Part shown: positions 11,276 to 22,656 of the stretch, in pieces
Position numbering within the stretch: the first letter of the stretch is position 1
Layout of the letters: every line of letters starts with the position of its first letter
Assembly: GCA_900660155.1 (NCBI GenBank)
Contig: CABFPE010000125.1
Span: 473,809-537,808, forward strand
Reading direction: 5' to 3'
Source of the DNA: Hofstenia miamia
Lineage: Eukaryota > Xenacoelomorpha > Acoela > Hofsteniidae
Length of the DNA: 64,000 nt
Made by a program: the position numbers and the translations under genes
Notes under the pieces: generated by a model
The model's database searches: none
What the model was told of the DNA's origin: nothing
Seen by the model: only the letters and a program-made list of their open reading frames with translations

Positions 11276-12970
11276 GAATTTATATTTTCGTTATCATATA
11301 AATTTATTACATGTCCTTGTTTGTTAGCTGTTATTCTTGTACACTCTGTGCACCCATGACAGATTGCAAAGAATATTAATGCATATACTGCATATATAAG
11401 GTTAATTCTTAATTATCCACCAAATTCGATTTTCGGCAATAAGGCGCATGCGCGAACTTTGGCGGAAAATCCCGAGTTTGCTGCATTTCTATCAAATGAT
11501 TCCAGGCTCTTTTAAGTATAAAAAACTTAAAGTGACACTATTGATTATTGACTTAAGGACAATGTTACCCTTGATTCAAGAATTGATTGCAAAATTTTAT
11601 ATACTTCATATCAAAAATTGACTAACACAATTTTGTCTGCTTGAAAAATTGTAGATAAATGACTATGCAGGATATCATCGATTGTTCCTTTAATCATAAA
11701 CTACGCAAATCACCAAGGAAACATCATAACAGCAAAAATAGTAAAGATCTGCTAAAAATTTCATTCACAAGGAACAGTAAGCAGATGCATTGACAAATAA
11801 TTCGTATGTACTACTGTACAAAATTTAAATTTGGGCATGATGCTTTCCTTTGAAACATGGCTCGTAAAATTATTCTCATTCAACAATCGCTGTTCTAACA
11901 TAAATCGGCCTATGTTCATGTTTTATGTCAAGGGAAACAAGATTCATGGGTAATTTGTTACTAATATTAAATGAAGTGATGGCGTCAGAGTAGCTAAACA
12001 GACCATGCCCACACCATTCAGATCTCACTTAAATTAAAATATTAGTTATTGGCTTGGATAAAGGTGGTGTGTAATTCCATCAATATAATACTTACAGTCA
12101 TATTTTAGCATTGAAAAGCAAAATCGAATTATATTCAATTAGGAAAATTATTCGTACAGACAAGATAACTTCAGTAGCGTATATTTCACTTGAAACTAAT
12201 ATGTACATGCATATGAATGATGAATATTTAAAGTTTAATAAATATATTTTAAAAAAATGAAATTTTAAATTAGTTCTGCATTTAAATTGTAACTAACATG
12301 AGGAATGATAAAAAATTATTTAAAATGTGCTGCGACAAAAATTTCCGTGGAATAAATTTCTGTTTATGTATTACATACGGACCTGCGTGTCAAACACTCT
12401 TTAGAATGGGGTTTAATGTAGAGTGTTAATAGTTAATGGAGAACACAGCAATGCAATCTGTATTATTAAAAACATTTTAATGAATTTTCTGCATTTATTC
12501 TTTTTAATTAAAATTTCTTGCTGCCAATTTGCTTATGCTTATTCCTAGCATCATTATGTAGAACAGATGGCATTGCTCACACCGTCAAATTTGCTTGCAG
12601 TTGAAAAATTGCGTAGAAAAAGCATTGAAAAAACTTTTGTGATAGTGGAAACCTTAGCAAAAATATGTAGATCATGTGTATTTAATTCAATGAAAACGAA
12701 GGGTGTTCATGAAGTTTAATCAATGCCTTTTTCAAAAGATATCGATTTTTTGATTAAGCACAGCGAAGAAGGTCAGTCTGCTAAAATTAAATAAAATGAA
12801 GACAAATCAACAAAACCGTGCTATTGTACTAGGGATGTCACAATACCTTACACATATGGGAAATAACATACAAAAAATTGCAAATTGGTTAACAGAAAAC
12901 AAAATATAGTAGAAATAACCATGAAATTATAATGAATATATATATACTTGTTAATGGTTCTGATATTATA
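11276..12970. other. Gene-free AT-rich region
   Basis: No coding region, structural RNA or transposon end was recognised in these 1.7 kb. Open frames are short and interrupted. Confidence 0.4.
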
Positions 12971-13721
12971 CAGGGTAATAGAATATGAAGGAGGTGATTT
13001 ATTTCACATAGTTTAATTTACACAACTTATAATTGATGTTACATTAAGTGCTCGAAATGATCAGAATTTGCTGTTGTGACAGCCTGCAATCTTTTCTCCC
13101 AATTTTGGCAAGCTTTACATACATCTTGGAAAAATCTTCACACACATTTGAGGTCATTCAAATTATGTAAATTGTTCCTCATCGTCGAAAGGTCAAGAGA
13201 CTTCGGAGAACACTCGTCTTTCTTTATCTTGCCACACCATGATACAGCAGCATACGCTATGACAATTGGCCGCTGCCGGTCCTGCTCGACGAGAAGATCT
13301 TCATCCTGTATATGATGACAAATTGGAGCATTGACTGGTTGCATCAAGGAAAAGGAAGCCTCATCAGCAAACCACACTTGCTTCCAGCGATTAAGACAAA
13401 TGCGAAAGAACAATGCTTAACCAAGAGTCTTGTTTGTCTTTGGATTTCTTTCAAGCAATGTACTCTCATACGTTTGAAACTTTTTAATTTTTGCTGCTTG
13501 GCTATTTTTCACACACTCGATTGAGTAATTCCCAGTTCTCCGTCAACTTCACGTTGACTCTTGTGATCGCCACTCTGGCCTGGTGGAGTTTGTAACCCTG
13601 ATATCACAGATTCAGCTATTATCTCACTCAAAAGGCATCTGCAAGAACCCTGAACGCGTATAATAAGTAAATTCAACTCTTATTGTAAAATAAATCGCCC
13701 TATTTTTGTTCGACCACCCTG
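12971..13721. mobile_element. Short mariner-type transposon with both termini
   Basis: The left end reads CAGGGTAATAGAATATGAAG after a TA. The right end, reversed, reads CAGGGTGGTCGAACAAAAAT and is followed by TA (13722-13723). The roughly 40-bp ends are imperfect, but both contain a GATTTATTTYACA run. The 751-bp element holds only a decayed minus-strand transposase, so it is an internally deleted copy. The TA duplication and CAGGGT ends fit the Tc1/mariner superfamily. The element at 40179-40783 has related ends. Confidence 0.75.
13040..13524 (-). pseudogene. Mariner-type transposase relic
   Basis: The minus frame 13413-13138 includes VWFADEASFSLMQPVN, resembling the first catalytic Asp block of mariner-type transposases. 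A second frame near 13130-13050 ends WEKRLQAVTTANSDHFEHL. This parallels the C-terminus NFEHRLELCINANGEHFEHL of the transposase in the element at 40179-40783. Several stops and frame changes intervene. Confidence 0.6.
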
Positions 13722-14978
13722 TAGGTCACACTGGGCTCAATATTTTTGGTAAACACGGATGCCCATGCCTCGAAGCAACATTCCGGAAAAAAAATAAGAT
13801 CAAAGATTTTTTAGTATACACTTAATAATCAACACATTTATATTCATTGTTGTTCAATAATTTCATTCCCTCATGCGCTAATTGCTAAACATTTTCAAAG
13901 CGATTACAGTGAGAATAAATTTATATTTAATCTTAAAACATTCTTCAGATTTATTAAGAGTAAAGAAAACTTAGTAACAAATATAAAGATGTAATACTAA
14001 AGAATTGGCCTTCATAATACATTCTAATTATTTAAACAAAACCAAAAAAAAAACTTTCTTTTGAAAAAAAAAATTTCCCGTAATTTTAGTTTTTTTTATT
14101 TAAAACTTTCAATTCAAAGTATTAAAATTTCTGAAAAAATAGTTATTCATTAAAATAAATACCCAATTTTACAATTTCTACTATAGCATTTTAGTTTTCT
14201 ATTAAACAAATTAAACAGACCAATTTTAATAATGGACTACTGTTATTTAATTTGTATATATCATTATCATTAACCTAAAATAATGAATGAATGAATAAAA
14301 TCCACGTACTCATCAATCATGCTACATAGTAATCACGTAGGCAGCCATTTTAATTAAAAAATTTATACTAGCGGCTAGTTTGAAATGCACCATGAACGAA
14401 GTAAAAAACGGAGTGAATGTAAGTTTCGAATTATACATTTTTTTACTAAATCGAGCTTGTTTCATTTTCAGATTTAGCGAATGGTAGTTTTAGTGCCAAA
14501 AAAAAATTAGCTACTTTAACATATATTTAATATAAGCTATTTGAAATGGGTGATATGCACAAGGTGTGCATTAAATCTTTAAAAGTTGAATTCTATATTG
14601 GTGTTTCAATCGATTTCTAGCATTGCTCTTATCTTTCAAATTCGTTTAGCACTTTCCAAACTTATGGATATTCGAATTATCAGGCTAATAGAATAAATAT
14701 CAGCTGTTGAGTAGTTGTTCGTTGAACTACTTTGCAGAAGACGAAAACTTGTTGGATAACCAACTGAGATGGATAATGATTATGATTATGTACGGCTACT
14801 GACGTGATAAATCGATGATGATGACTGGGTGGTAGTCGATCCGTACAGGATCCAAAGATGGCAGATTGAGGTGTGCTGTTCTCTCATAAGAAATCTTGAA
14901 CAATGTGTTGCAAGGGAAACTTGTAGAAAGTAAGGCTGAATCTGTTGAGCGTAGTTAGAAGCCGTATTGTAAATGGGT
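13722..14978. other. Gene-free; probably includes the 3' UTR of the R1-like LINE
   Basis: No coding sequence was seen. Positions 14700-14978 lie directly downstream (minus strand) of the LINE ORF2 end and are less AT-rich, so they are probably its 3' UTR. The A- and T-rich runs at 14040-14100 are not clear enough to call a poly(A) tail. Confidence 0.35.
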
Positions 14979-15536
14979 TTATGTAGATCGCCCGATGGCA
15001 GATTTGATTGGAGTGAAAGCCAGCTTAGTGTGAGACAAAAAATTTATTAGCGCCGCAAGTTTTCTCGTTATTGTTCGGATGATAAAGATGTTGAAAGACG
15101 ATCTTTCCTCTTGTTCATGAGCAACTTGGATTAAGTGTATTCTCTCGGTATTGTAGTTTGGGCAGCGGAAGATGATATGGTTGATGCTTTCTCTCTCTTG
15201 GCATCTGATATTAGAGCAGAAAGGAGAAGTCCGTTGGTTTATCTTTGAGATATAGTCGTTGTGCATGCCGTGACCCATAAGTGCTGAGGTGAGGACATAT
15301 GGAATGTTTTTAAGGGAAGTGAAGAAATGCTTGATACTGGAATGTAAGCTTCGTTTTATTGAACAATTTCTTACTGCGCTCGCGTAAGCATCTACAATAC
15401 CATTGGTTATTATGTTTTCTGCGTATGCTTGCTCAGTGTTTGCTTGCATTAGCTTGTTATTAACTGCTCGTCGATAGGTGTTAGTCTTGCTAGGCTGATT
15501 ACTTCTGCAGTGCCGCAGGTCTTGAAAGATTTGCAA
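14979..15536 (-). pseudogene. R1-like LINE ORF2 C-terminus with zinc knuckle
   Basis: The 185-residue frame contains YVLTSALMGHGMHNDYI followed by FCSNIRCQERESINHIIF and RCPNY. This is the Cys-x5-Cys-x7-His-x4-Cys finger typical of R1-clade ORF2 C-termini, where it is thought to help bind target DNA or RNA. It ends at a stop just before the presumed 3' UTR and is out of frame with the upstream RT piece. Confidence 0.75.
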
Positions 15537-15626
15537 ATCTTTCAGCGAATATTTTTTGTACAGAAATAGGAGACTTGCACACGGTCTTCTTCTTCAAAGC
15601 AGTGCCCCAGATGCGAATGGCGTACC

Positions 15627-16157
15627 TTATTCTAGGTACAAGCACACCATCATGCAGGTTTCTAATTTTGGAAGAGTTTGCTCTAAATGTGACAGAGGCA
15701 ATTTTGGTGAGTCTGTGAGCGTACGATTTGTTTTGTCTCCAAGAGTAATAAGATTGTTATTTGCAAGAGTGATGTGTGTTAAGGCTGGTGTTCGTTTTTT
15801 GTAAACAAAATAGCATGCGTCTTTGAAATGTTGAGTACCAGGCCCTTTTTGTAGACCAGATAGAGTTTCACTAACTAGTCTAGCTATATCTTCAGTGTTG
15901 TCAGTCATGCGTATAATACTGTTGCAATCGTCAGCGTAAGCCACGACTTTACAGATCTCTGAGAGTTTTATCAGAATCTCATTAATGCAGATGTACCACA
16001 GTAGCGGGCTCAGACATCCTCCTTGAGGTGTTCCACAATTGGGAGTCATGATCAGTTCTGGAAAAATTTTGCAGCAGGCCTTCCGAGAACCTAAAAGAGC
16101 GCTTACCAATCTGATGGTAGAACTGTCGGTGTTACTGTTGTTCGTTAATTGTTCCAA
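15627..16157 (-). pseudogene. R1-like LINE ORF2, reverse transcriptase core
   Basis: The frame carries PNCGTPQGGCLSPLLWYI, the RT block preceding the catalytic box, then VVAYADDCNSII with the YADD catalytic pair intact. FVYKKRTPALTHITL and LGDKTNRTLTD follow as the start of the thumb. The upstream block with the first Asp lies in another frame beyond 16157, so the copy is dead. Confidence 0.8.
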
Positions 16158-16564
16158 AAGTTGAGGAGAAGTCGAAGCTGAGGTGCAAAGTATCTTAGGT
16201 TTTGATGTAATTGTAAATTTCCAATAGTGCTGTTTCAGTATTTCTTGTGGGTATTAAACCATGCTGTGAATTGTGTAGCCAGCTAGTCTAAGCGTGTTAT
16301 GATGTTTTTTTCTAACAGATATTGGGCGAAAAAATCTTGCATTTAAGCTTCCGTTCACCCCAAGAGGATAGGCTTCTTCAAAAAGGTGACTGTGGCGGCT
16401 CTCAGTCTCTCAGGAAAATGGGCAGTTTTGTAACATAAGTTGATGAGATTTGCCAGTATTTGACGCATATTACCTACAATGGATTTAATATGTTCCGCCC
16501 TGATATGGTCCTTACCTGCAGATTTGTTATTGCGAACGTTCCTGATAATTGTCTTGACTTCCTC

Positions 16565-16846
16565 TTAAGTGACTGGATTCCAGTGTCCTGAATCAGTGGT
16601 ATTGGATTGCATTTGTTCAATTTCGGTTTTACTGTAGCATAAGTCGGCTCTATTTGATGGGACAAAGAAGTGATTCATCAGGTCTCTACTGTGTGTTGAC
16701 AGTTCACCATTGGATTTCTCATAATTTGTAATAACCTTGTCTCTTGTTTTATTGGTGCCCATGCAGACCTTATTCAAAAGTTTCCAAGGTTCTGGTTGCT
16801 CTTCACATGCTGAACGCCTGAAGTTACGTTTAGCCTGTCTAATCAT
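16565..16846 (-). pseudogene. R1-like LINE ORF2, linker before the RT domain
   Basis: The frame MIRQAKRNFRRSACEEQ..PWKLLNKVCMGTNK resembles the basic Trp-containing linker between endonuclease and RT in R1-type ORF2 proteins. The 5' edge of the duplicated block (16819) falls inside it. Confidence 0.5.
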
Positions 16847-17104
16847 CCTCTGGCAATCTGTTTTAATTGTCGTTCCAGAAAAACGGTGTAGTATTGGTCT
16901 GTGTTACTTTTCCAAGTTTTGTGGAGGATCTTGAAGCAGATAAATGGTGTTGTTTGGTGTAATTTTAAGAAGTTCATAAATCAAATTTGGGATTTGCTAG
17001 CGTTGAATTGCACGATATTATGCATATCCATTGTTATTGTTAGGATTTGTTAGGCGGCTGCATTCTAATTCGACAATATTCATTGCGATTTCTCCTGTTT
17101 CTCT

Positions 17105-17395
17105 TTAGCCGATTTTTGAATATTGGACATTGACCACTGAGAGTGTGATGTGAGGTAGATTGATCATAATATTTTCTTGAATTCGCACAAAATCGCGTGT
17201 TCTTGTTGAATTTATGTCCTTGAATAACTTCATGTTTTTCCCCACACTTAGCATGTGTCTTTGGGTCAGTGTTGTTCTAGTTAAATATGAGTCCATTAAG
17301 TCCTCTTCCATTTCTGTAGCAGGAGAATTCATGATCATTAGTAGAGGATCCCATTGCTGGTCATTTTCTACGGCAAGACGTTTCTTTCGTTGCAA
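17105..17395 (-). pseudogene. LINE-derived Cys/His-rich segment, copy 1
   Basis: The minus frame 17395-17105 has no clear domain, but an overlapping frame reads KCGEKHEVIQGHKF, then RFCANSRKYYDQ and TSHHTLSGQCPIF. That is a possible gag-like zinc knuckle. Its place between endonuclease and RT pieces is unexpected and may reflect rearrangement. The second copy is at 19768-20058. Confidence 0.35.
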
Positions 17396-17559
17396 TAAAT
17401 ATCAAAGAAGAACTTCTTTGTTAGAGCAACTTTTAAATTCTTTCTTTTTAACTTTAAGAACTCCAAGTAGATTTGTATCCTTACTTTCCCGGTATCTTAT
17501 GTAGGCCTCATTTCTATCTTTCTTCATTTTATCGAGGTGACTGTTCCACCAATTCATAA

Positions 17560-17790
17560 TAATGTAGAGTTATAAAGTTAATCAGCTGCAAGCCTTTGTT
17601 GTCAGTATATATATCACAAAAAACAGGGTTGTGTGAGCATTTAAATTTCCACACACTATTGATTTTTCAACTACATTTCTTCTTTTTACACGAGATAGTG
17701 AAAGCAATTCATAAACAAGTTGAAATGATTTACCTACGTTGCATTGGATGATATCATACATTATTATATTTTATTTCGGTAAAGATGGGC
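17560..17790 (-). pseudogene. LINE endonuclease fragment, copy 1
   Basis: Just left of the Harbinger end the minus strand reads YDIIQCNVGKSFQLVYELL, the usual start of an APE-type endonuclease, here close to R1-type ORF2. CGNLNAHTTLF follows, matching the GDFNAHxxxW block. The central part is missing and a stop follows, so it is an internally deleted relic. The second copy is at 20220-20453. Confidence 0.6.
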
Positions 17791-17976
17791 TTACAGCTTA
17801 TCAATGAATTATAATACCTCTAAATTGAGAAAAATGCAGCGTTGTTGATACGCTGTTTACAGCGTCTCAATTGAACTTGTTTATCACACTTTTATTTGTT
17901 ATTGATACAGCGTTTACAGCTGACTAATCCCAATTGAATGTTATAATTCTAAACATTTTAAAATAATGCCAGAATC

Positions 17977-18228
17977 GTGCGATTTGGAAACCTTTGGCAC
18001 GCTTCTTTGTTATTTATTATGGCGTATTTGCAAAGAAAACACAAAAGAAAGACTCAAAAATTGTGGGTACAGCAGTGGATATCTCAACGATCAACATATG
18101 GTGGCATATCATTGATGCAAGAACTAAAATTAGAGGATTCACATGGCTTCAAAAGCTTTTTGCGAATAGATGCGGAACAGTTTGAGGAACTTATTTCAAT
18201 GGTGGGGCCTATAATACACAAATTGTAG
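17977..18228 (+). pseudogene. Harbinger nuclease N-terminal fragment, copy 1
   Basis: The 83-residue frame gives RKTQKLWVQQWISQRSTYG, then LKLEDSHGFKSFLRIDAEQF and EELISMVGPIIHKL. This matches the start of HARBI1-like nucleases (RRxWVxPxxxxR...FxxLxxEL...F..FxRMs...F..LL..V.p.I.K). It stops where the helix-turn-helix and DDE domain should begin. The second copy is at 20640-20891. Confidence 0.75.
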
Positions 18229-18384
18229 TTGTTGGAAATATTCCCAACGAAGAACGTAGATTTCTTCTTTTCCAGCACCAGATTTCTTTAATTTTTCAAT
18301 TTTTGCTAATTCCCGAGAGTAATAGCTTCTCAAGCTATTCCATTTCAATTTTGCTTCCTCACCTACGTTATTTTTGATAAGCAT
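18196..18384 (-). pseudogene. MADF-like fragment of the Harbinger element, copy 1
   Basis: The frame reads EAKLKWNSLRSYYSRELAKI, then KLKKSGAGKEEIYVLRWEYF and QQLQFV. It is the second half of a MADF DNA-binding domain (WxxLRxxYxRExxKxxxS.SG...Y.P.W.yF..L.Fl), the partner protein class encoded by Harbinger elements. The N-terminal half is missing. The second copy is at 20859-21047. Confidence 0.75.
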
Positions 18385-18630
18385 ACATTCATGTTAAATA
18401 CTGCCCATGCTTATTTAGAAATGCTAAAGTTTAAAATTAAAATAATTTACCTGTCATCATTCCAATATTTAATGCGATTTCAGAAAATGCCGCTTATTTT
18501 TCTCCTGATTTTTATAATTGGGATTAGAGACATCCCACCCGTTTATTCTTTAACTTTTTCAAGCAATTGGTTCGTGATCCTTTCCTGTTGCATGCCTAGT
18601 TTCGAATGAATATAGTTGATTTAATGTTTA

Positions 18631-18726
18631 CACTAGCGTAATGACTAATTATGAAAGGAATGAAAGACGAAATATCAACACTAGCGTAATGACTAATTAT
18701 GAAAGGAATGAAAGACGAAATATCAA
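18631..18726 (+). repeat. 48-bp tandem duplication, two units
   Basis: The unit begins CACTAGCGTAATGACTAATT and is present twice back to back (18631-18678, 18679-18726). The other copy of the large block has a single unit (near 21294). Confidence 0.95.
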
Positions 18727-19039
18727 AAGTGGTTTGATCACGTCAATTCAATTCTGGAAATATGATCGTCTTTCAAGTGTTTACAGCAGTATTAGCGCAA
18801 TTGATAAGCTCGATTACGCATTGTTTTGATTTCATTAGTTTTATTACCTGATCGTCGTTCACAGCTGTTTGCAGCTGAATTTGTGCTAATTGAGCACTCC
18901 ATTGCGAAATATTATATTTCATTGATAAGCTGTAAACACACCTTAATGTGTTTGATTTCTTTTTGAATAACGAAGTAGTCTTCACGGATCCCGCATTTCG
19001 TATTTTTAATATTGATTTTTATTTTATTCATCATTGAAG

Positions 19040-19200
19040 GACAGCTTCCGTCAGGCGTGTAGTGGTTCTTAGCATGTTCGGAGAATTGTTTTGATCGATT
19101 GCATATAGTACAACACCTTAAATCTCTGTATCTAGAATTATCGTTGATTGTATGTTCTTTACCATATCGATAGCACGTAGGATTCCAGAATAAAATTCAT
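19040..19200 (-). pseudogene. LINE ORF1 zinc-knuckle segment, copy 1
   Basis: One minus frame reads FWNPTCYRYGKEHTINDNSR, then YRDLRCCTICNRSKQFSEHA and KNHYTPDGSCPSMMNK. It contains two closely spaced Cys/His groups (C..YGKEHT...C, CxxC...H...H...C), like the gag-type zinc knuckles near the end of ORF1 in R1/I-type LINEs. The same segment recurs at about 21650-21810. Confidence 0.6.
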
Positions 19201-19767
19201 ATTATGTTTAACACTTTTTTTTAAAATCATTAGGGCTAATCCTTATAGCAGCTCGGTGTTTTGTTTTGACATCTCTTTGTCTAAAAAAGAAAACAAAGTG
19301 TATATCATGTTCACCATCAAATATCTCGGTGTTACCGATTGTCAGTTGCTTCTTAAAGGTTTCGCGGTTTGTCCATTTTGGTATTTGTGGTATAATTATG
19401 CTAGGATCGCGTAGTTTCAGCTGTTCACTTGTAATAGATGCTTAGTTTAACGTTTCACGTACGTGATTAAGGTTGTCAGGNTGAAGTTACGTTTAGCCTG
19501 TCTAATCATCCTCTGGCAATCTGTTTTAATTGTCGTTCCAGAAAAACGGTGTAGTATTGGTCTGTGTTACTTTTCCAAGTTTTGTGGAGGATCTTGAAGC
19601 AGATAAATGGTGTTGTTTGGTGTAATTTTAAGAAGTTCATAAATCAAATTTGGGATTTGCTAGCGTTGAATTGCACGATATTATGCATATCCATTGTTAT
19701 TGTTAGGATTTGTTAGGCGGCTGCATTCTAATTCGACAATATTCATTGCGATTTCTCCTGTTTCTCT

Positions 19768-20058
19768 TTAGCCGATTTTTGAATATTGGACATTGACCGC
19801 TGAGAGTGTGATGTGAGGTAGATTGATCATAATATTTTCTTGAATTCGCACAAAATCGCGTGTTCTTGTTGAATTTATGTCCTTGAATAACTTCATGTTT
19901 TTCCCCACACTTAGCATGTGTCTTTGGGTCAGTGTTGTTCTAGTTAAATATGAGTCCATTAAGTCCTCTTCCATTTCTGTAGCAGGAGAATTCATGATCA
20001 TTAGTAGAGGATCCCATTGCTGGTCATTTTCTACGGCAAGACGTTTCTTTCGTTGCAA
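19768..20058 (-). pseudogene. LINE-derived Cys/His-rich segment, copy 2
   Basis: This is the copy of 17105-17395 in the second duplicated block. It differs by one residue in the displayed frame (Val to Ala near the C-terminus). Confidence 0.35.
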
Positions 20059-20219
20059 TAAATATCAAAGAAGAACTTCTTTGTTAGAGCAACTTTTAAA
20101 TTCTTTCTTTTTAACTTTAAGAACTCCAAGTAGATTTGTATCCTTACTTTCCCGGTATCTTATGTAGGCCTCATTTCTATCTTTCTTCATTTTATCGAGG
20201 TGACTGTTCCACCAATTCA

Positions 20220-20453
20220 TAATAATGTAGAGTTATAAAGTTAATCAGCTGCAAGCCTTTGTTGTCAGTATATATATCACAAAAAACAGGGTTGTGTGAG
20301 CATTTAAATTTCCACACACTATTGATTTTTCAACTACATTTCTTCTTTTTACACGAGATAGTGAAAGCAATTCATAAACAAGTTGAAATGATTTACCTAC
20401 GTTGCATTGGATGATATCATACATTATTATATTTTATTTCGGTAAAGATGGGC
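20220..20453 (-). pseudogene. LINE endonuclease fragment, copy 2
   Basis: This is the copy of 17560-17790. IIQCNVGKSF and GNLNAHTTLF are again readable on the minus strand. Confidence 0.6.
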
Positions 20454-20639
20454 TTACAGCTTATCAATGAATTATAATACCTCTAAATTGAGAAAAATGC
20501 AGCGTTGTTGATACGCTGTTTACAGCGTCTCAATTGAACTTGTTTATCACACTTTTATTTGTTATTGATACAGCGTTTACAGCTGACTAATCCCAATTGA
20601 ATGTTATAATTCTAAACATTTTAAAATAATGCCAGAATC

Positions 20640-20891
20640 GTGCGATTTGGAAACCTTTGGCACGCTTCTTTGTTATTTATTATGGCGTATTTGCAAAGAA
20701 AACACAAAAGAAAGACTCAAAAATTGTGGGTACAGCAGTGGATATCTCAACGATCAACATATGGTGGCATATCATTGATGCAAGAACTAAAATTAGAGGA
20801 TTCACATGGCTTCAAAAGCTTTTTGCGAATAGATGCGGAACAGTTTGAGGAACTTATTTCAATGGTGGGGCCTATAATACACAAATTGTAG
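20640..20891 (+). pseudogene. Harbinger nuclease N-terminal fragment, copy 2
   Basis: The protein is identical to the fragment at 17977-18228. Confidence 0.7.
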
Positions 20892-21047
20892 TTGTTGGAA
20901 ATATTCCCAACGAAGAACGTAGATTTCTTCTTTTCCAGCACCAGATTTCTTTAATTTTTCAATTTTTGCTAATTCCCGAGAGTAATAGCTTCTCAAGCTA
21001 TTCCATTTCAATTTTGCTTCCTCACCTACGTTATTTTTGATAAGCAT
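20859..21047 (-). pseudogene. MADF-like fragment, copy 2
   Basis: The protein is identical to the fragment at 18196-18384. Confidence 0.7.
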
Positions 21048-21649
21048 ACATTCATGTTAAATACTGCCCATGCTTATTTAGAAATGCTAAAGTTTAAAAT
21101 TAAAATAATTTACCTGTCATCATTCCAATATTTAATGCGATTTCAGAAAATGCCGCTTATTTTTCTCCTGATTTTTATAATTGGGATTAGAGACATCCCA
21201 CCCGTTTATTCTTTAACTTTTTCAAGCAATTGGTTCGTGATCCTTTCCTGTTGCATGCCTAGTTTCGAATGAATATAGTTGATTTAATGTTTACACTAGC
21301 GTAATGACTAATTATGAAAGGAATGAAAGACGAAATATCAAAAGTGGTTTGATCACGTCAATTCAATTCTGGAAATATGATCGTCTTTCAAGTGTTTACA
21401 GCAGTATTAGCGCAATTGATAAGCTCGATTACGCATTGTTTTGATTTCATTAGTTTTATTACCTGATCGTCGTTCACAGCTGTTTGCAGCTGAATTTGTG
21501 CTAATTGAGCACTCCATTGCGAAATATTATATTTCATTGATAAGCTGTAAACACACCTTAATGTGTTTGATTTCTTTTTGAATAACGAAGTAGTCTTCAC
21601 GGATCCCGCATTTCGTATTTTTAATATTGATTTTTATTTTATTCATCAT

Positions 21650-21810
21650 TGAAGGACAGCTTCCGTCAGGCGTGTAGTGGTTCTTAGCATGTTCGGAGAA
21701 TTGTTTTGATCGATTGCATATAGTACAACACCTTAAATCTCTGTATCTAGAATTATCGTTGATTGTATGTTCTTTACCATATCGATAGCACGTAGGATTC
21801 CAGAATAAAA
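21650..21810 (-). pseudogene. LINE ORF1 zinc-knuckle segment, copy 2
   Basis: This is the copy of 19040-19200, here in its natural position between the ORF1 N-terminal part to the right and the Harbinger insertion to the left. Confidence 0.6.
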
Positions 21811-22056
21811 TTCATATTATGTTTAACACTTTTTTTAAAAATCATTAGGGCTAATCCTTATAGCAGCTCGGTGTTTTGTTTTGACATCTCTTTGTCTAAA
21901 AAAGAAAACAAAGTGTATATCATGTTCACCATCAAATATCTCGGTGTTACCGATTGTCAGTTGCTTCTTAAAGGTTTCGCGGTTTGTCCATTTTGGTATT
22001 TGTGGTATAATTATGCTAGGATCGCGTAGTTTCAGCTGTTCACTTGTAATAGATGC

Positions 22057-22656
22057 TTAGTTTAACGTTTCACGTACGTGATTAAGGTTGTCAGGATCAA
22101 CTTCTATGATAGTTTTCTCCTTAATCTCGGTAATTTTAGTTGGATTAAAGCTTAAGCCCTTGTTGCTAAGCTTGTTGGAAATAGACTGAACGCTTTCTTT
22201 TATCATTAACCTTTCTGGTTTAATCTTATAATGTATAACTTGACTATTGACAGCTTCTGCGAAATTCATCTGAGTTTTTAGAGCAGGCATTTCTTGAGAT
22301 TCTTTTAAGTTTTACATTTGTTTTTTCAAATTGTTTATGCCATTGACAATAGAGTGCAACCGGTTGGCAAGTCAAGACTAATGGACGTTTGTCATTTTCA
22401 TCTTTACACACAGTACATATGTAAAGTAAGCAATCGAACGTTGCAATCGATCGGTATACTGTTTTCGTTAATTTAACATCGTGAGAAATATGTTCCCATT
22501 TTGAGCAAATGGCGCATTGTAGCGCAGAATCTTTACTTCGGATTTGCAGGAGAGACATACATCAACGTCTTCCTGTCCCGTTAACATTGGAATTGACTTC
22601 TCCCGTAGGGATTGGAATTGACTTATTTTCTGACCTCTGAATAGGAATTGACTCAA
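22057..22656 (-). pseudogene. R1-like LINE ORF1 N-terminal region with PHD-like finger
   Basis: Overlapping minus frames give DVCLSCKSEVKI (22600-22550), then after a frame change LQCAICSKWEHISHDVKLTK and CLLYICTVCKDE (22530-22400). The C-x2-C, C-x2-C-x2-W-x-H and C-x2-C pattern resembles the PHD/RING-like finger at the start of ORF1 in several LINE clades. A frame at 22290-22057 continues with a mostly helical, Asn/Lys-rich stretch. Upstream at 22580-22650 a 25-30 bp unit with GGAATTGACT occurs three times. Confidence 0.55.

Larger units (their letters stand above)
17791..18935 (+). mobile_element. Harbinger-type DNA transposon, copy 1
   Basis: The ends are inverted repeats: TTACAGCTTATCAATGAA at 17791-17808 and its reverse complement at 18918-18935. 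Inside are a nuclease start on the plus strand (17977-18228) and a MADF/Myb-like piece on the minus strand (18196-18384). This is the two-gene opposite arrangement of PIF/Harbinger elements. Subterminal GTTTACAGC-type runs recur near both ends. The DDE core is absent, so the element is non-autonomous. The target duplication is not clear. Confidence 0.75.
16819..19480. repeat. 2.66-kb duplicated block, copy 1
   Basis: This block is repeated at 19482-22095 with only a base change or two (for example ACCACTG at 17137 against ACCGCTG) and one length difference. Copy 1 has a 48-bp unit twice (18631-18678 and 18679-18726) where copy 2 has it once. The length difference, 2662 against 2614, is exactly 48. 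Copy 1 ends at the N at 19481, so the pair is most likely two alleles or contig ends placed side by side. Confidence 0.92.
20454..21550 (+). mobile_element. Harbinger-type DNA transposon, copy 2
   Basis: This is the second placement of the element at 17791-18935, with the same inverted ends and one 48-bp unit fewer. It is probably the other allele of a single genomic insertion and not a second insertion. Confidence 0.75.
19482..22095. repeat. 2.61-kb duplicated block, copy 2
   Basis: This is copy 2 of the block at 16819-19480. It begins immediately after the N at 19481 and runs on at its right end into unique ORF1 sequence, so it is the copy with natural right-hand context. Internally it repeats the LINE pieces and the Harbinger element. 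Confidence 0.92.

Noticed and set aside
17788-18938. TTA/TAA as a Harbinger target duplication
   Set aside because: The words at the two ends are inverted and not direct repeats, so they are part of the terminal repeat. No direct 3-bp duplication is evident.
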